Shown: positions 25,999 to 35,525, numbered from the stretch's first letter. The stretch is DNA of 63,803 nt from DASPKT01 sp035626475 (GCA_035626475.1 DASPNP010000054.1:1-63803), one strand, 5' to 3'. Notes: a model not told the origin generated them from the sequence alone. Made by a program: numbers and translations.

Positions 25999-27308
25999 GG
26001 CGTAGCCCCCTGGGCCTGGGCGTCCTTGGCGAACAGCTCGCGCAGGACCGGGTAGATGTCGCGGCGGTGGCGCACCTGCTTCATCGCCAGCGGCGCCCCC
26101 TCGTCGCGCAGCCGCGAGTAGAGCCGCCACAGGTCGGTGTCGCGGCTGCCCATGGCGTAGGTGCCGCTCTGGGTGTCCGGGTCGGCGCCGACCTCGACAT
26201 AGGCGTAGTACTGGCAGAGCGGCAGGATGCCCTCGGTCAGCAGCGCCGCCGTGCGGGAATTGTCGCCGGGCGTATTGTCGCCGTCGGACGCCTGCGCCGC
26301 GTAGATGTTCCACTCGTCCGGCGGATAGCGGTCCTTGACCACCTTCACCATCTCCTCCAGCGCCGTGGAGACGACGGTGCCGCCGGTCTCGGTGCTGTGG
26401 AAGAAGGTATCCTCGTCCACCTCCTGCGCGACGTGGGTGTGGCGGATGAAGACCACCTCCACGTTCTTGTAGTGCTTGCCCAGGAACAGGTAGAGCAGCA
26501 TGAAGAAGCGCTTCGCGAGATCCTTCATGTGCTCGGTCATCGAGCCCGACACGTCCATCAGGCAGAACATGACGGCGCGGGCGACCGGCTTCGGGACCTG
26601 CTGGAAGCGGTTGTACCGCACATCCATCGGGTCGATGTAGGGGATCGCCATGGAGCGGCGGCGCAGCAGCTCCAGCTGGCCGCGGAGATCCTCAAGCCGT
26701 TCCGGGTCCTTGCCGGAATTCTCCAGCGCCTCGATCTCGCGGATCAAATCCTGCAGTTCGCCCGGCTTCGGCCGCTTCAGCGCGATGCGCCGGGCCAGGC
26801 TGTTGCGGGTGGTGCGCACCAGGTTCAGGTTGGCGGGCGAGCCCGTCACGCTGTAGCCGGCGCGCGTCCAGGCATAGCTCTCGGTGCTGGCGAGCTTGCG
26901 CTTGATCAGGTCGGGCAGCTCCAGATCCTCCAGGAAGAGGTCCAGGAACTCCTCCCGCGAGAGCATGAAGCGGAATTCGTCCTCGCCGTCGCCGTCCTGG
27001 CTGGCCTGCCGGCCGCGGCCGCCGCCGCCGCCTTCCGGCCGCTTGATGCGGTCGCCGGTGACGAACTCCTTGTTGCCGGGCACGACATGGTCGCGGATGC
27101 CGCCCTGCGACGCGCGCCGCAGGGACGGTTCCGCCACGCCGCCCGGCTTGATCGTGATGTCGCCGCCGGCATCGATGTCCTTGATGCTGCGCTGGCCGGA
27201 AGCCTCCCGCACGGCGCGGCGGACTTGGTCCTTCACCCGGCGCAGGAAGCGCTGGCGGTTGGCCAGGCTCTTGCCCTTGGGGTTCAGGCGGCGGTCGATG
27301 ATGTTCAT
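25995..27308 (-). CDS. yeaH: YeaH/YhbH family protein (DUF444)
   Basis: 437 residues. The DUF444 N-terminus (MNIIDRRLNPKGKSLANRQR) and a central basic, Gly-rich linker are followed by a von Willebrand A-like domain with the MIDAS motif FCLMDVSGSMTEHMKDLAKR and later HTHVAQEVDEDTFFHSTETG. It is thought to act as an adaptor for the PrkA kinase. The ATG at 27308 was chosen over the GTGs at 27311 and 27323; AAGGAG lies 14 bases before it, slightly far, so GTG 27311 is possible. It is the middle gene of the operon. Confidence 0.92.
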   Translation of the reverse strand: MNIIDRRLNPKGKSLANRQRFLRRVKDQVRRAVREASGQRSIKDIDAGGDITIKPGGVAEPSLRRASQGGIRDHVVPGNKEFVTGDRIKRPEGGGGGRGRQASQDGDGEDEFRFMLSREEFLDLFLEDLELPDLIKRKLASTESYAWTRAGYSVTGSPANLNLVRTTRNSLARRIALKRPKPGELQDLIREIEALENSGKDPERLEDLRGQLELLRRRSMAIPYIDPMDVRYNRFQQVPKPVARAVMFCLMDVSGSMTEHMKDLAKRFFMLLYLFLGKHYKNVEVVFIRHTHVAQEVDEDTFFHSTETGGTVVSTALEEMVKVVKDRYPPDEWNIYAAQASDGDNTPGDNSRTAALLTEGILPLCQYYAYVEVGADPDTQSGTYAMGSRDTDLWRLYSRLRDEGAPLAMKQVRHRRDIYPVLRELFAKDAQAQGATP

Positions 27309-27357
27309 CACGGTAGCGGGCACTCCTTGAAGAGAGAGGCCGGAGAAGGGGCGGGCC

Positions 27358-29304
27358 TCAGCCCGCCTGCTTCACCCGCATGTACCACTCGACCAGACGG
27401 CGGACCTGGCGCTCGGTGTAGCCGCGCGCAACCATCCGGTTCACGAACTCGTCGTGCTTCTTCTCGGTCTCATTGTCCTTCTTGGAGCCGAAGCTGATGA
27501 CCGGCAGCAGATCCTCGACCTGGCTGAACATCCGCTTCTCGATGACGTCGCGGAGCTTCTCGTAGCTGGTCCAGGACGGGTTCTTGCCGCTGTTGGCCGC
27601 CCGGGTGCGCAGGGCGAACTTGACGACCTCGTTGCGGAAGTCCTTGGGGTTCGCGATGCCGGCCGGCTTCTCGATCTTGCTGAGCTCCTGGTTCAGCAGC
27701 TCGCGGTTCAGCAGCTGGCCGGTGTCCGGGTCCTTGAAGTCCTGGTCCTCGATCCACGCGTCGGCATAGTCGACATAGCGGTCGAACAGGTTCTGGCCGT
27801 AGTCGTGGTAGCTCTCCAGATAGGCCTTCTGGATCTCGTTGCCGATGAACTCGGCGTAGCGCGGGGCGAGCTCGGCCTTGATGAACTCGATGTAGCGCTT
27901 CTCCGTGTCCTCCGGGAACTGCTCCCGGCGGATCGCCTGCTCCAGCACGTAGAGCAGATGCACCGGATCGGCCGAGATCTCCGAGGTGTCGTAGTTGAAG
28001 GTCGAGGCCAGGACCTTGAAGGCGAAGCGGGTGGAGATTCCGTTCATGCCCTCGTCGACGCCGGCCGCGTCCTTGTACTCCTGCATGGTCTTGGCCTTGG
28101 GGTCCGTCTCCTTGATGCTCTCGCCGTCATAGACGCGCATCTTGGAGTACAGGTTCGAGTTCTCGTGCTCGCGCAGCCGCGACAGCACGGTGAACCGGGC
28201 CAGCATCTCCAGCGTCGAGGGCGCGCAGGGCGACTTCGACAGTTCCGAGGTGGAGATCAGCTTCTCGTAGATCTTCTGCTCCTCGGTCACCCGCAGGCAG
28301 TACGGGACCTTGATCACGCAGATGCGGTCGATGAAGGCCTCGTTGTTGCGGTTGTTCTTGAAGCTCTGCCACTCGGCTTCGTTCGAGTGCGCCATGATGA
28401 TGCCCTGGAAGGGCAGGGCGCCGATATTCTCGGTGCCGATGTAGTTGCCCTCCTGCGTCGCGGTCAGCAGGGGGTGCAGCATCTTGATCGGCGCCTTGAA
28501 CATCTCGACGAACTCGAGCATGCCCTGGTTGGCGCGGTTCAGGCCGCCGGAGTAGCTGTAGGCGTCCGGGTCGTTCTGCGGGTAGAGCTCCAGCTTGCGG
28601 ATGTCGACCTTGCCGACCAGGGAGGAGATGTCCTGGTTGTTCTCGTCGCCCGGCTCGGTCTTGGCGATGCCGATCTGGCGCAGGCGCGAGGGGCGCACCT
28701 TCACGACCTTGAACTTGCCGATGTCGCCGTCGAACTCGTCCAGCCGCTTGATGGCCCAGGGGCTCATCAGGCCGGTCAGGCGGCGGCGCGGGATGCCGTA
28801 GCGCTCCTCGATGGCGGCGCCCATCTCCGTCGGGTTGAACAGGCCCAGCGGGCTCTCGAAGACCGGGCTCAGCTGGTCGCCGGCCTTCAGCACGTAGATG
28901 GGCTGGTCCTCCATCAGCGCCTTCAGCCGCTCCGCCAGCGAGGACTTGCCGCCGCCGACCGGGCCCAGCAGGTAGAGGATCTGCTTGCGCTCCTCCAGAC
29001 CCTGCGCGGCGTGCCGGAGATAGCCGACGATCCGCTCGATCGTCTCCTCCATCCCGTAGAACTCGGCGAAGGCCGGATAGACCTTGATCGTCCGGTTCAT
29101 GAAGATGCGGGCAAGGCGCGGGTCCCGCGCCGTGTCGATGATCTCCGGCTCACCGATCGCCGCCAGCAGCCGTTCCGGCGCGCTGGCGTACATGGTCGGG
29201 TCCTTCTTGCAGCCCTCGAGATACTCGGTGAGGGACATCTCCGTGGTGCGACGCGCTTCGAAATTCTGCGCGTAGCTGGCGATCAGGTCATCGGCCAGGG
29301 ACAT
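27358..29304 (-). CDS. prkA: PrkA AAA+/serine protein kinase
   Basis: 648 residues, the usual length. An AAA+ domain with Walker A LLGPVGGGKSS (112-122) is followed by the C-terminal PrkA kinase-like domain (about 390-640). The region GALPFQGIIMAHSNEAEWQS is highly conserved in the family. In Bacillus and E. coli (YeaG), PrkA controls adaptation to starvation and sporulation-like states, acting as kinase and possibly protease. GGAGTGCCCC precedes the ATG. It is the first gene of prkA-yeaH-spoVR; the upstream gap is unusually long. Confidence 0.95.
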   Translation of the reverse strand: MSLADDLIASYAQNFEARRTTEMSLTEYLEGCKKDPTMYASAPERLLAAIGEPEIIDTARDPRLARIFMNRTIKVYPAFAEFYGMEETIERIVGYLRHAAQGLEERKQILYLLGPVGGGKSSLAERLKALMEDQPIYVLKAGDQLSPVFESPLGLFNPTEMGAAIEERYGIPRRRLTGLMSPWAIKRLDEFDGDIGKFKVVKVRPSRLRQIGIAKTEPGDENNQDISSLVGKVDIRKLELYPQNDPDAYSYSGGLNRANQGMLEFVEMFKAPIKMLHPLLTATQEGNYIGTENIGALPFQGIIMAHSNEAEWQSFKNNRNNEAFIDRICVIKVPYCLRVTEEQKIYEKLISTSELSKSPCAPSTLEMLARFTVLSRLREHENSNLYSKMRVYDGESIKETDPKAKTMQEYKDAAGVDEGMNGISTRFAFKVLASTFNYDTSEISADPVHLLYVLEQAIRREQFPEDTEKRYIEFIKAELAPRYAEFIGNEIQKAYLESYHDYGQNLFDRYVDYADAWIEDQDFKDPDTGQLLNRELLNQELSKIEKPAGIANPKDFRNEVVKFALRTRAANSGKNPSWTSYEKLRDVIEKRMFSQVEDLLPVISFGSKKDNETEKKHDEFVNRMVARGYTERQVRRLVEWYMRVKQAG

Positions 29305-30197
29305 GGGGCACTCCGTTTGGATGGCGGGCATCGGGCAGCGCCGGGGCCCTCGTCACGGTCGGTGGAGAAATCAGGTTCGGAAACGGTGCGTCGGGGCTCC
29401 GGGCGGGACCATGGCAATCCTCTTCCGTCCAATCGAACAACGTGTCGGGCACGGGGGGATGTTCCAGGCCGCGTGCGGAATGAACGCGGCCGATCGCCGC
29501 GGGAATCCAGGAAAAGCCACGCTTTCCGGGGGCTTGTGACGAATTTGGGAAATGGCGGTAGACAGCGCGCCCCCTTGTCTCCCCGGCCGGGGAGGAAGCG
29601 CATCGCCCTTCGGAGGGGCGGGGGCAACCATATCGCGCAGGCGTCATGGTCCAGGCCTCCTGGCCTTGGGCCTGCCGGACGGGCGCGACGACGCCCGCAT
29701 TCCGCAAGCCGAAGCCGATCATCGGTCGGGACTGTGGTCATCATGTGGCGCCGTGACGCCCCGGCCTCCGCCGCGGCGCCGCGATCCCGCATCGACGGCC
29801 GTCCCGGCCGCCACCCTGGCGCGATACCTTCCCGGTCAGGCGCGGCCCGGCTCCCGGAGGAGCGGGCCCCGTCGTCGGGGCCGGTCCTGCGGGGCGCGGT
29901 CGGCGGGGCCTTGGGCCCTCATCCGCCCTGTCCTGTCAGTGAGCTTGATACCGATCCGGCCGCTCGGCAAGGGGCACGGGCCCGTTATGGCTGCGACTTT
30001 AGGCGTGATTGCCTTCGGCCATGCGGCATGCATCATCCGCCGGCGCCGCGATTTCCGGCCTTCCCGGCGGGTGTCGGACGGGCGGAACGGGACCGGTCAC
30101 GCCCCGGCGGGAGCAGCCACGGCACCGTTCGCCGCCAAGCGGGAACGGTCGGGGAAGGGCGACTCGGGCCGTCTGCCGGCGCTTATGCCCTAGATCG
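29305..30197. other. Gene-poor 0.9-kb stretch upstream of prkA
   Basis: No frame here shows the codon bias or start signals of a real gene; the longest ORFs are Arg/Pro/Gly-rich readings of GC-rich DNA. It holds short hairpins (TCCCCGGCCGGGGA near 29579; GGCCCCG-TCGT-CGGGGCC near 29866). On the minus strand there is GGAAC-N18-CGTT (29465 to 29439), near but not equal to the general-stress promoter spacing. It must contain the prkA promoter. Confidence 0.6.
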
Positions 30198-30647
30198 TCA
30201 CTTCGTCCAGCTGGTGACGTCCGAATCCTCGCCCTCGCCGCCCTCGCGCCCGTCGGCGCCCAGCGACCATAGATCGAAGGCGCCGTGCTGGCCCGGCTGG
30301 CGGTAGGCGTAGGGATTGCCCCACGGGTCCAGCGGCAGCTCGGCCTTGGACAGGTAGGGGCCGGACCAGCCGCGGGCGCCGGCCGGCGCCTCCACCAGCG
30401 CCTTCAGCCCCTGGTCGCCGGCCGGATAGCGGCCCGCATCCAGGCGGTAGAGGTCCAGCGCGGCGGTGAGCTGCTGGATCTGCAGCCGCGCCGCGTCCTG
30501 CTTGGAACCGCCGAGATAGCGCAGCACCTGCGGCCCGACCAGGCCGGCCAGCAGGCCCAGGATGACCAGCACGACCAGGATCTCGATCAGGGTGAAGCCG
30601 TCCTCTCGCGACGCGGGCGCGGGCGCGGGACGGGGCGGGCGGGGCAT
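30198..30647 (-). CDS. gspG: GspG-like type II secretion major pseudopilin, orphan
   Basis: 149 residues. The prepilin signature is clear: SREDGFTLIEILVVLVILGL, with the cleavage site after Gly and Glu at +5 of the mature protein. The GspG C-terminal domain follows (LDLYRLDAGRYPAGDQGLKA, GWSGPYL, DPWGNPYAYRQPGQHG, DLWSLGADG), including the acidic calcium-site region. GGAGAGTTCC precedes the chosen ATG; longer starts lack a signal. GspG polymerises into the pseudopilus. No other gsp gene lies nearby, so the remaining secretion genes must be elsewhere. Confidence 0.88.
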   Translation of the reverse strand: MPRPPRPAPAPASREDGFTLIEILVVLVILGLLAGLVGPQVLRYLGGSKQDAARLQIQQLTAALDLYRLDAGRYPAGDQGLKALVEAPAGARGWSGPYLSKAELPLDPWGNPYAYRQPGQHGAFDLWSLGADGREGGEGEDSDVTSWTK

Positions 30648-30908
30648 GGAACTCTCCGTCGAACCTTCGGCGGCGAAGGGTGTGCGGAGGGCGCGCCCGG
30701 GTGTCAAGGCCGGAACTCACCGGAAGGATAGATCGCCGAATTAACGGAACCTCAACCATCCCGGTCCGACAAATATCCCTAAAATGCCATCTATCGCGCG
30801 CGGGTTGGGAGATCCGTCGGCGCGGGCCTCCCCACTCCCGACCACCCAGCCGGCGCGACGACCGCCGGACGGTGGTCCGCACCTTGATTCCCGGAGTTCG
30901 TTGGACCT

Positions 30909-33269
30909 GTGGTCGGTGATGTACGCCTTCCCTCCGGCATGGCCGGAACCGTCGCCGCGATGCGCGGAACGGACGATGCCATCGGCGCGACCCAGCGCCG
31001 CCTGGCCTCGGGAAGCCGTGTGCTGGCCGCGATCGACGATCCCTCGGTCTTCTTCGCGGCGCGGAGCCTGTCGCAGCGGGCCGGCGACCTCTCGGCCCTG
31101 AAGGAGGCGATGGGGCAGGCCATCCAGACGGTCAAGGCTGGCGACCGGGGCGTGAAGGCGATCGAGTCGCTTCTGGAGCAGGCGCGCGGCCTGACGGTGA
31201 CCGCCTACGCCAATCTCGGCCAGGATGCGACCTCCCGGTCGATGCGCCGCGAACTCGCCCGCCAGTTCGACCTGATCCGCAGCCAGGTGGAGCGCACATC
31301 CGGCGACAGCGCTTTCGGCGGCAAGAACCTGGTGGCCGGCAACGGCGCCGCCTTCGACGCCACGGCGGACTCCCGGCTCGGGCTGACGGCGGTGCCGGGC
31401 GTCCGTTCGGCGACGGTCAGCAACGTCACCGCCGCGGACAGCTTCGCCGTCCGGGTCGACGGCAGCCGGACCATCTCCGCCGATGCCGACGACCTGGCCG
31501 AAGCGATGCGGGCGCGCGGCTTCGGCGAGCTGAAGATCGGCGGGACCTATGCGCTGGCCGGCGGCAACCTCTCGGACCTGCGGCTGGAGGTGCGCGACAG
31601 CCCGGCCGGCGAGAAGATGGTCCTGGTCCATGACGGCAACGAGACCCGCAGCTTCAGCTTCGATCCCCAGACCAGCGGCATCAGCACGGTCGGCACCGCG
31701 CCGGCGGGGTCCGGCAGCGGCGGCGGTGTCGGCGGCGGTAGCGGCGGCGGCGGGGGGAGCGGCGGCAGCGGCGGTTCGGGGAACGCCGGCCAGGTCGCCA
31801 TCACCGGGAACGTCCGCCAGGGCGACAGCTTCACCATCAATGTCAACGGGCACGTCTTCACCCACACAGCGACCAAGAACGACGTGCAGGGCCAGTCCCA
31901 GGCGGCGCGACGCCAGAACGTCGCCTCGGCCCTGCGGGAGCAGGTGCTGACGTCGCTGGTTCCGCTCGGCTACACGGTCAGCGCGGTGGAGAACGGCACC
32001 TTCTCCATCGGGCCCGGCAGCCTGCTCGGCGGCGGAGGCGGCGGCAGCGTGGGCGACAATGGCGGCGGTGGCGGTGGCGGAGGCGGCGGCGGCGGGCTGG
32101 TCGTGGGCGGGGATGGCGGCGGGGGCGGCACGCTGGTCACGCCGACGGCGACGGCCACAATCGCCGGCAATATCGGCCAGGGCGACACGGTGTCCGTCAG
32201 CCTGTTCGGCCAGACCTTCTCCTACACCGCGCTGAAGGCCGACGTGCAGGGCCAGAGCCAGGCGCAGCGCCGGGCGCTGGTCGCCGGCAAGCTCCGCGCC
32301 ATGGTCACGAATGCGCTGACGCCGCAGGGCTACACGGTCGGAGGCCTGACCTCCAGCGGCAATGGCGGGTCGACCGCCTACTCCTTCGCCGTGACCGGCC
32401 AGCCGGTCCTGGTGGGCGGTGGTGGAGGCGGAGGCGGTGTGGTCGGAGGGGGCGGTGGCGCTCCTCCGCCGCCCCCGCCGCCGCCGCCTCCGGCACCGCC
32501 CGCGGTCAGCATCTCCGGTTCGGCGATCAGCGTCGCCATGGGCGGGCAGGCCTATTTCGGCTCCGGCGCCACCGTGTCCTTCACCCTGGACCGGGAGCTG
32601 CTGGAGCAGCTCGGCACCGCGGCCAAGGGCGTGTCGACCCTCGAGAAGAACGTGGACCTGTTCGTCTCGGTGACCGACAGCCAGGGCAACAGCGTCAGCC
32701 GCGCCGCGGATTCCAAGCGGGGCTTCGCCAAGCTGACGGACGGCGACAACGCCTTCGTGCTGGGCAACGGCACCGTGCGCCTGCTGATCGACGAGGCCTC
32801 CATCGGCGAGGCGGCGCTGGAGACCGCCGGCGGCGCCCTGGTGACCGAGCTGCGCTCCGCCGCCGGCACGGCGAACGACCTGACCGTCACCCTGAACGAG
32901 TCCGGCAGCAGCAGCCTGTCACTGAAGAGCGTCGACCTGTCGCCGCGCGGGCTTGGCCTGGATCTGGCGGTCAACGGCTTTGGCGACCGGGCGGACGTGG
33001 ACCGCGCCGTCTCCTCGCTGGACAAGGCGCGGCAGCGGGTGCGGTCGGCCGGGCAGGAGCTGACGACCCAGCTGGCCCTGCTGACGACGCGCGAGAGCTT
33101 CACCAGCCAGTTCTCCGACGTTCTGATCGAGGGCGGCGGCCGGCTGACCGAGGCGGACCGGAGCGAGGAGGGAAGCCGCATGCTGCTGCTCCAGACCCGC
33201 CAGCAGCTGGCGGCGATCCGCCTGAGCATCACGACGCAGCAGATGCGCGGCATCATGGGGCTGTTCTGA
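30909..33269 (+). CDS. Large modular flagellin-like protein with glycine tracts
   Basis: 786 residues, two to three times a normal flagellin. The N-terminal D0/D1 region is typical (LASGSRVLAAIDDPSVFFAA) and so is the C-terminus (LLLQTRQQLAAIRLSITTQQ to a terminal LF). Between lie two homologous modules (about 296-370 and 415-500), each with GNxxQGDxxxxxxxGxxFxY and a DVQGQSQA helix. They are joined by long Gly/Ser tracts and a run of ten prolines near 520. A GTG start fits the family N-terminus and has CGGAG 12 bases upstream. It would form an extracellular filament with an exposed flexible surface. No clear sigma-28 or sigma-54 promoter was seen. Confidence 0.85.
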   Translation: MVGDVRLPSGMAGTVAAMRGTDDAIGATQRRLASGSRVLAAIDDPSVFFAARSLSQRAGDLSALKEAMGQAIQTVKAGDRGVKAIESLLEQARGLTVTAYANLGQDATSRSMRRELARQFDLIRSQVERTSGDSAFGGKNLVAGNGAAFDATADSRLGLTAVPGVRSATVSNVTAADSFAVRVDGSRTISADADDLAEAMRARGFGELKIGGTYALAGGNLSDLRLEVRDSPAGEKMVLVHDGNETRSFSFDPQTSGISTVGTAPAGSGSGGGVGGGSGGGGGSGGSGGSGNAGQVAITGNVRQGDSFTINVNGHVFTHTATKNDVQGQSQAARRQNVASALREQVLTSLVPLGYTVSAVENGTFSIGPGSLLGGGGGGSVGDNGGGGGGGGGGGGLVVGGDGGGGGTLVTPTATATIAGNIGQGDTVSVSLFGQTFSYTALKADVQGQSQAQRRALVAGKLRAMVTNALTPQGYTVGGLTSSGNGGSTAYSFAVTGQPVLVGGGGGGGGVVGGGGGAPPPPPPPPPPAPPAVSISGSAISVAMGGQAYFGSGATVSFTLDRELLEQLGTAAKGVSTLEKNVDLFVSVTDSQGNSVSRAADSKRGFAKLTDGDNAFVLGNGTVRLLIDEASIGEAALETAGGALVTELRSAAGTANDLTVTLNESGSSSLSLKSVDLSPRGLGLDLAVNGFGDRADVDRAVSSLDKARQRVRSAGQELTTQLALLTTRESFTSQFSDVLIEGGGRLTEADRSEEGSRMLLLQTRQQLAAIRLSITTQQMRGIMGLF

Positions 33270-33351
33270 AGCAGGGGCGCGCCGGCGCTTCTCAACCTTG
33301 ACGCGCATAATCCTTTTGGGGTAGTGAGCCGCAGCGTCAGGAGATCAGGCC

Positions 33352-34353
33352 TTGCAGAACCTCACCTATCCGGCGATATCGCCGGCTCGACCCCTCCTGG
33401 CCGCCCTTGTCACGCTGACGGTGATCCTGGTCGTCGCGGCCCAAGGGCTGGTGCTCGGCGCCATCCCGCACGGCCTCGCCGCCGCCGCGCTGCCCGGCCC
33501 GGTGGCGCTGGCCCTGTTCCTGCTGGCGATCCCCCTGGTGCAGCTGGGCTGCCTGCGCCCCTACTGGACCCTGCGGCGGCGCCTCGACCCCTCCATCCCT
33601 CCGACGCGCTGGTGGTTCGGCTATCTCGCGCGCCGGCCGGTGACGGCGGCGGTTGAGCATCTGTCGCCGCTGCTGCTGCTGGTCGGCTGGCTGGTCCTGG
33701 CGGAGACGCGGCCGCTGCCCCAGGACCTCGCGGTCTGGTCGGTGGACGAGCGCGGGACCCTGATGCTGGACGGGCCGATCGGCCTGTCGGCCGGCGGCGC
33801 CTTCCGCGAGCGCGCGGCCGGGGCCGGCGCGGCGGAGGGGCTCCGGGTCGTGCTGCGCAGCAATGGCGGGTCGGGGCTCGGTTCCTGGCGGACGGTCGGG
33901 GCCATGCGCGCTGTCCAGGCCGACCGGCCGGTCGTGGCCGAGGTGCCGTCGACCTGCCACTCCGCCTGCATTCCCGTCTTCTTCTCGGCCGACAAGCGGG
34001 TGGCGGCGCCGGACGCGCTGTTCATCTTCCACGAGGCCGACGCCTACGCGCTGCCGGCCGACAGCCCGGCGCTGCGGCTGCTGAAGGACGCGCTGCGCCC
34101 GATGGTGCGGCTGATGACCGTGGCGGTGCCGATCATGGGCGACGCGGTGGAGCGGCGCGACCCCGGCCTCGCCCGTTTCCTGCGGCAGCAGGGCGTGCTG
34201 GGCGCCGCCTGGTATGCCGACCGGCGCGACTGCGGCCTGCGCGCCGCCGTCATCGCCGCGCATTTCCCCGGCGTGCTGGAGCTGTCGTCTTCCACGGCCG
34301 GGATGCCGGCCCTGGCCTGCGAGGGCGCTCAGCCGGACGAGAGCTCGCGGTAG
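33352..34353 (+). CDS. Membrane-anchored ClpP-like (COG3904-type) protein
   Basis: 333 residues from a TTG with AGGAGATC upstream. Two to three N-terminal membrane segments (LLAALVTLTVILVVAAQGLV; LALFLLAIPLVQLGCL; one near 105-120) precede a ClpP/crotonase-fold domain: VVLRSNGGSGLGSWRTVGAM supplies the oxyanion glycines and STCHSACIPVFFSADKRVA the candidate nucleophile Ser. The following IFHEAD holds a His. Periplasm-facing ClpP-like proteins of this type are widespread and poorly studied. Its 3' end overlaps the convergent glycosyltransferase gene by 25 bases. Confidence 0.75.
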   Translation: MQNLTYPAISPARPLLAALVTLTVILVVAAQGLVLGAIPHGLAAAALPGPVALALFLLAIPLVQLGCLRPYWTLRRRLDPSIPPTRWWFGYLARRPVTAAVEHLSPLLLLVGWLVLAETRPLPQDLAVWSVDERGTLMLDGPIGLSAGGAFRERAAGAGAAEGLRVVLRSNGGSGLGSWRTVGAMRAVQADRPVVAEVPSTCHSACIPVFFSADKRVAAPDALFIFHEADAYALPADSPALRLLKDALRPMVRLMTVAVPIMGDAVERRDPGLARFLRQQGVLGAAWYADRRDCGLRAAVIAAHFPGVLELSSSTAGMPALACEGAQPDESSR

Positions 34354-35456
34354 AGCGCCGCCATCCGGCCGCCCACCTCGGCCTCCCCGAACGCCGGATC
34401 GACAACGCCGCGCGACGCCGCCCCCAGCCGGCGCCGCAGCGCCGCGTCCTCCGCCAGCCGCTGCAGCGCCGCCGCCATCGCCTCCACATCCCCCGGCGGC
34501 ACCAGCAGGGCGTTGACGCCGTCGCGGGCGACCTCGCGCGTGCCGGGCACGTCGGTGGCCAGCAGCGCGCGCCCGCAGGCCGCCGCCTCCAGCAGGCTCT
34601 TCGGCACCCCCTCGCCGCCGCGCGAGGCCAGCACCGCGACATGCGCCCGCGCCCACAGCCGCGGAACGTCCTCCACCCGGCCCAGCCACTCGATGCCCGG
34701 CTCCTCCGTCCAGCGGCGCAGCTCCGTTTCGGGAATGGCGGCGGGGCTCTCCGGGTCGGGCTCGCCGGCCAGCAGCAGCCGGACGTCGGCGCCGCGCCCG
34801 CGCGCCAGGCGCACCGCCGCCACCAGTTCAGGCACGCCCTTCAGCGTCAGCATGCGCGAGACCTGCGCCACGGTGAGGGGGCCGTCCGGCTCCGGCAGCG
34901 GGCGGAAACGCTCCAGATCGACGCCGGAACCGCGCACCAGCCGCATGTCCCGTGGCGCCAGCGGGCCGCCGCGCAGCCGCGCCAGATCGTCCGCGTTCTG
35001 CACCACCAGCACCCCGCGCCGCCCCAGCAGCGCCAGCGACCCCTTCAGCACCAGCCGCGCCAGCGCCGCCCGGGCGCCCGTTCCCGACATGGACAGGCCG
35101 AGGCCCGCCAGGGTGGTCACCACCCGGGGCACGCCCGCCAGCCGCGCCGCCAGCGCGCCCAGCACCGCCGGCTTGACCGCGACATGGTGGACGATGCGGG
35201 GCCGCTCGCGCCGGTAGAGCCCGGCGATGGCGGCCACGTCGCGCAGCGCCGCCAGCGGGTTCAGGCTGCCGCGCTTCCAGGCCAGAGGCAGCAGCCGGAA
35301 CCCCTCCGCCGCGATGCGGTCGCCATGCGCGGTCACGCGCGTCGCCACCGCCACCTCGAAGCCGGCATCGCGCGCCGCCCGGGCGCTGGGCAGCCGGTGG
35401 GACCAGAAGTACCAGTCCTCCGTGACCAGGAAGATCAGGAGCGGGCGCGACGGCAT
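34329..35456 (-). CDS. GT4 family glycosyltransferase
   Basis: 375 residues of GT-B fold. The N-terminal part (FLVTEDWYFWSHRLPSARAA) and KPAVLGALAARLAGV are those of the capsule/O-antigen WbnK/PglA-like GT4 group. The donor-binding C-terminal domain has VSRMLTLKGVPELVAAVRLA and the ExxxxxxxE motif EGVPKSLLEAAACGRALLAT. It transfers a nucleotide-activated sugar to a lipid-linked glycan or protein. It stands alone between the ClpP-like and sialidase-like genes. Proximity to flagellin raises the possibility of filament glycosylation, but a surface polysaccharide role is equally likely. Confidence 0.85.
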   Translation of the reverse strand: MPSRPLLIFLVTEDWYFWSHRLPSARAARDAGFEVAVATRVTAHGDRIAAEGFRLLPLAWKRGSLNPLAALRDVAAIAGLYRRERPRIVHHVAVKPAVLGALAARLAGVPRVVTTLAGLGLSMSGTGARAALARLVLKGSLALLGRRGVLVVQNADDLARLRGGPLAPRDMRLVRGSGVDLERFRPLPEPDGPLTVAQVSRMLTLKGVPELVAAVRLARGRGADVRLLLAGEPDPESPAAIPETELRRWTEEPGIEWLGRVEDVPRLWARAHVAVLASRGGEGVPKSLLEAAACGRALLATDVPGTREVARDGVNALLVPPGDVEAMAAALQRLAEDAALRRRLGAASRGVVDPAFGEAEVGGRMAALYRELSSG

Positions 35457-35525
35457 GCTTGCCGAAGGAGGGACGGGGAAGGGATCATCGTGTTTCCTCT
35501 ATGCCCGAGGCCGCGAAGGAAAGCC

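Noticed and set aside
29439..29465. GGAAC-N18-CGTT on the minus strand as an EcfG promoter for prkA
   Set aside because: The spacing is one base longer than the N16-17 expected between GGAAC and CGTT, so it is only mentioned as a near-match.
29552..30193. 213-codon open frame in the gap upstream of prkA
   Set aside because: Arg/Pro/Gly-rich, no ribosome-binding site, no domain, and it crosses several hairpins. It is treated as noncoding.
31700..32500. GGC-rich tracts as a noncoding tandem repeat
   Set aside because: They lie in frame inside the flagellin ORF as glycine linkers between two homologous modules, with intact frames on both sides.
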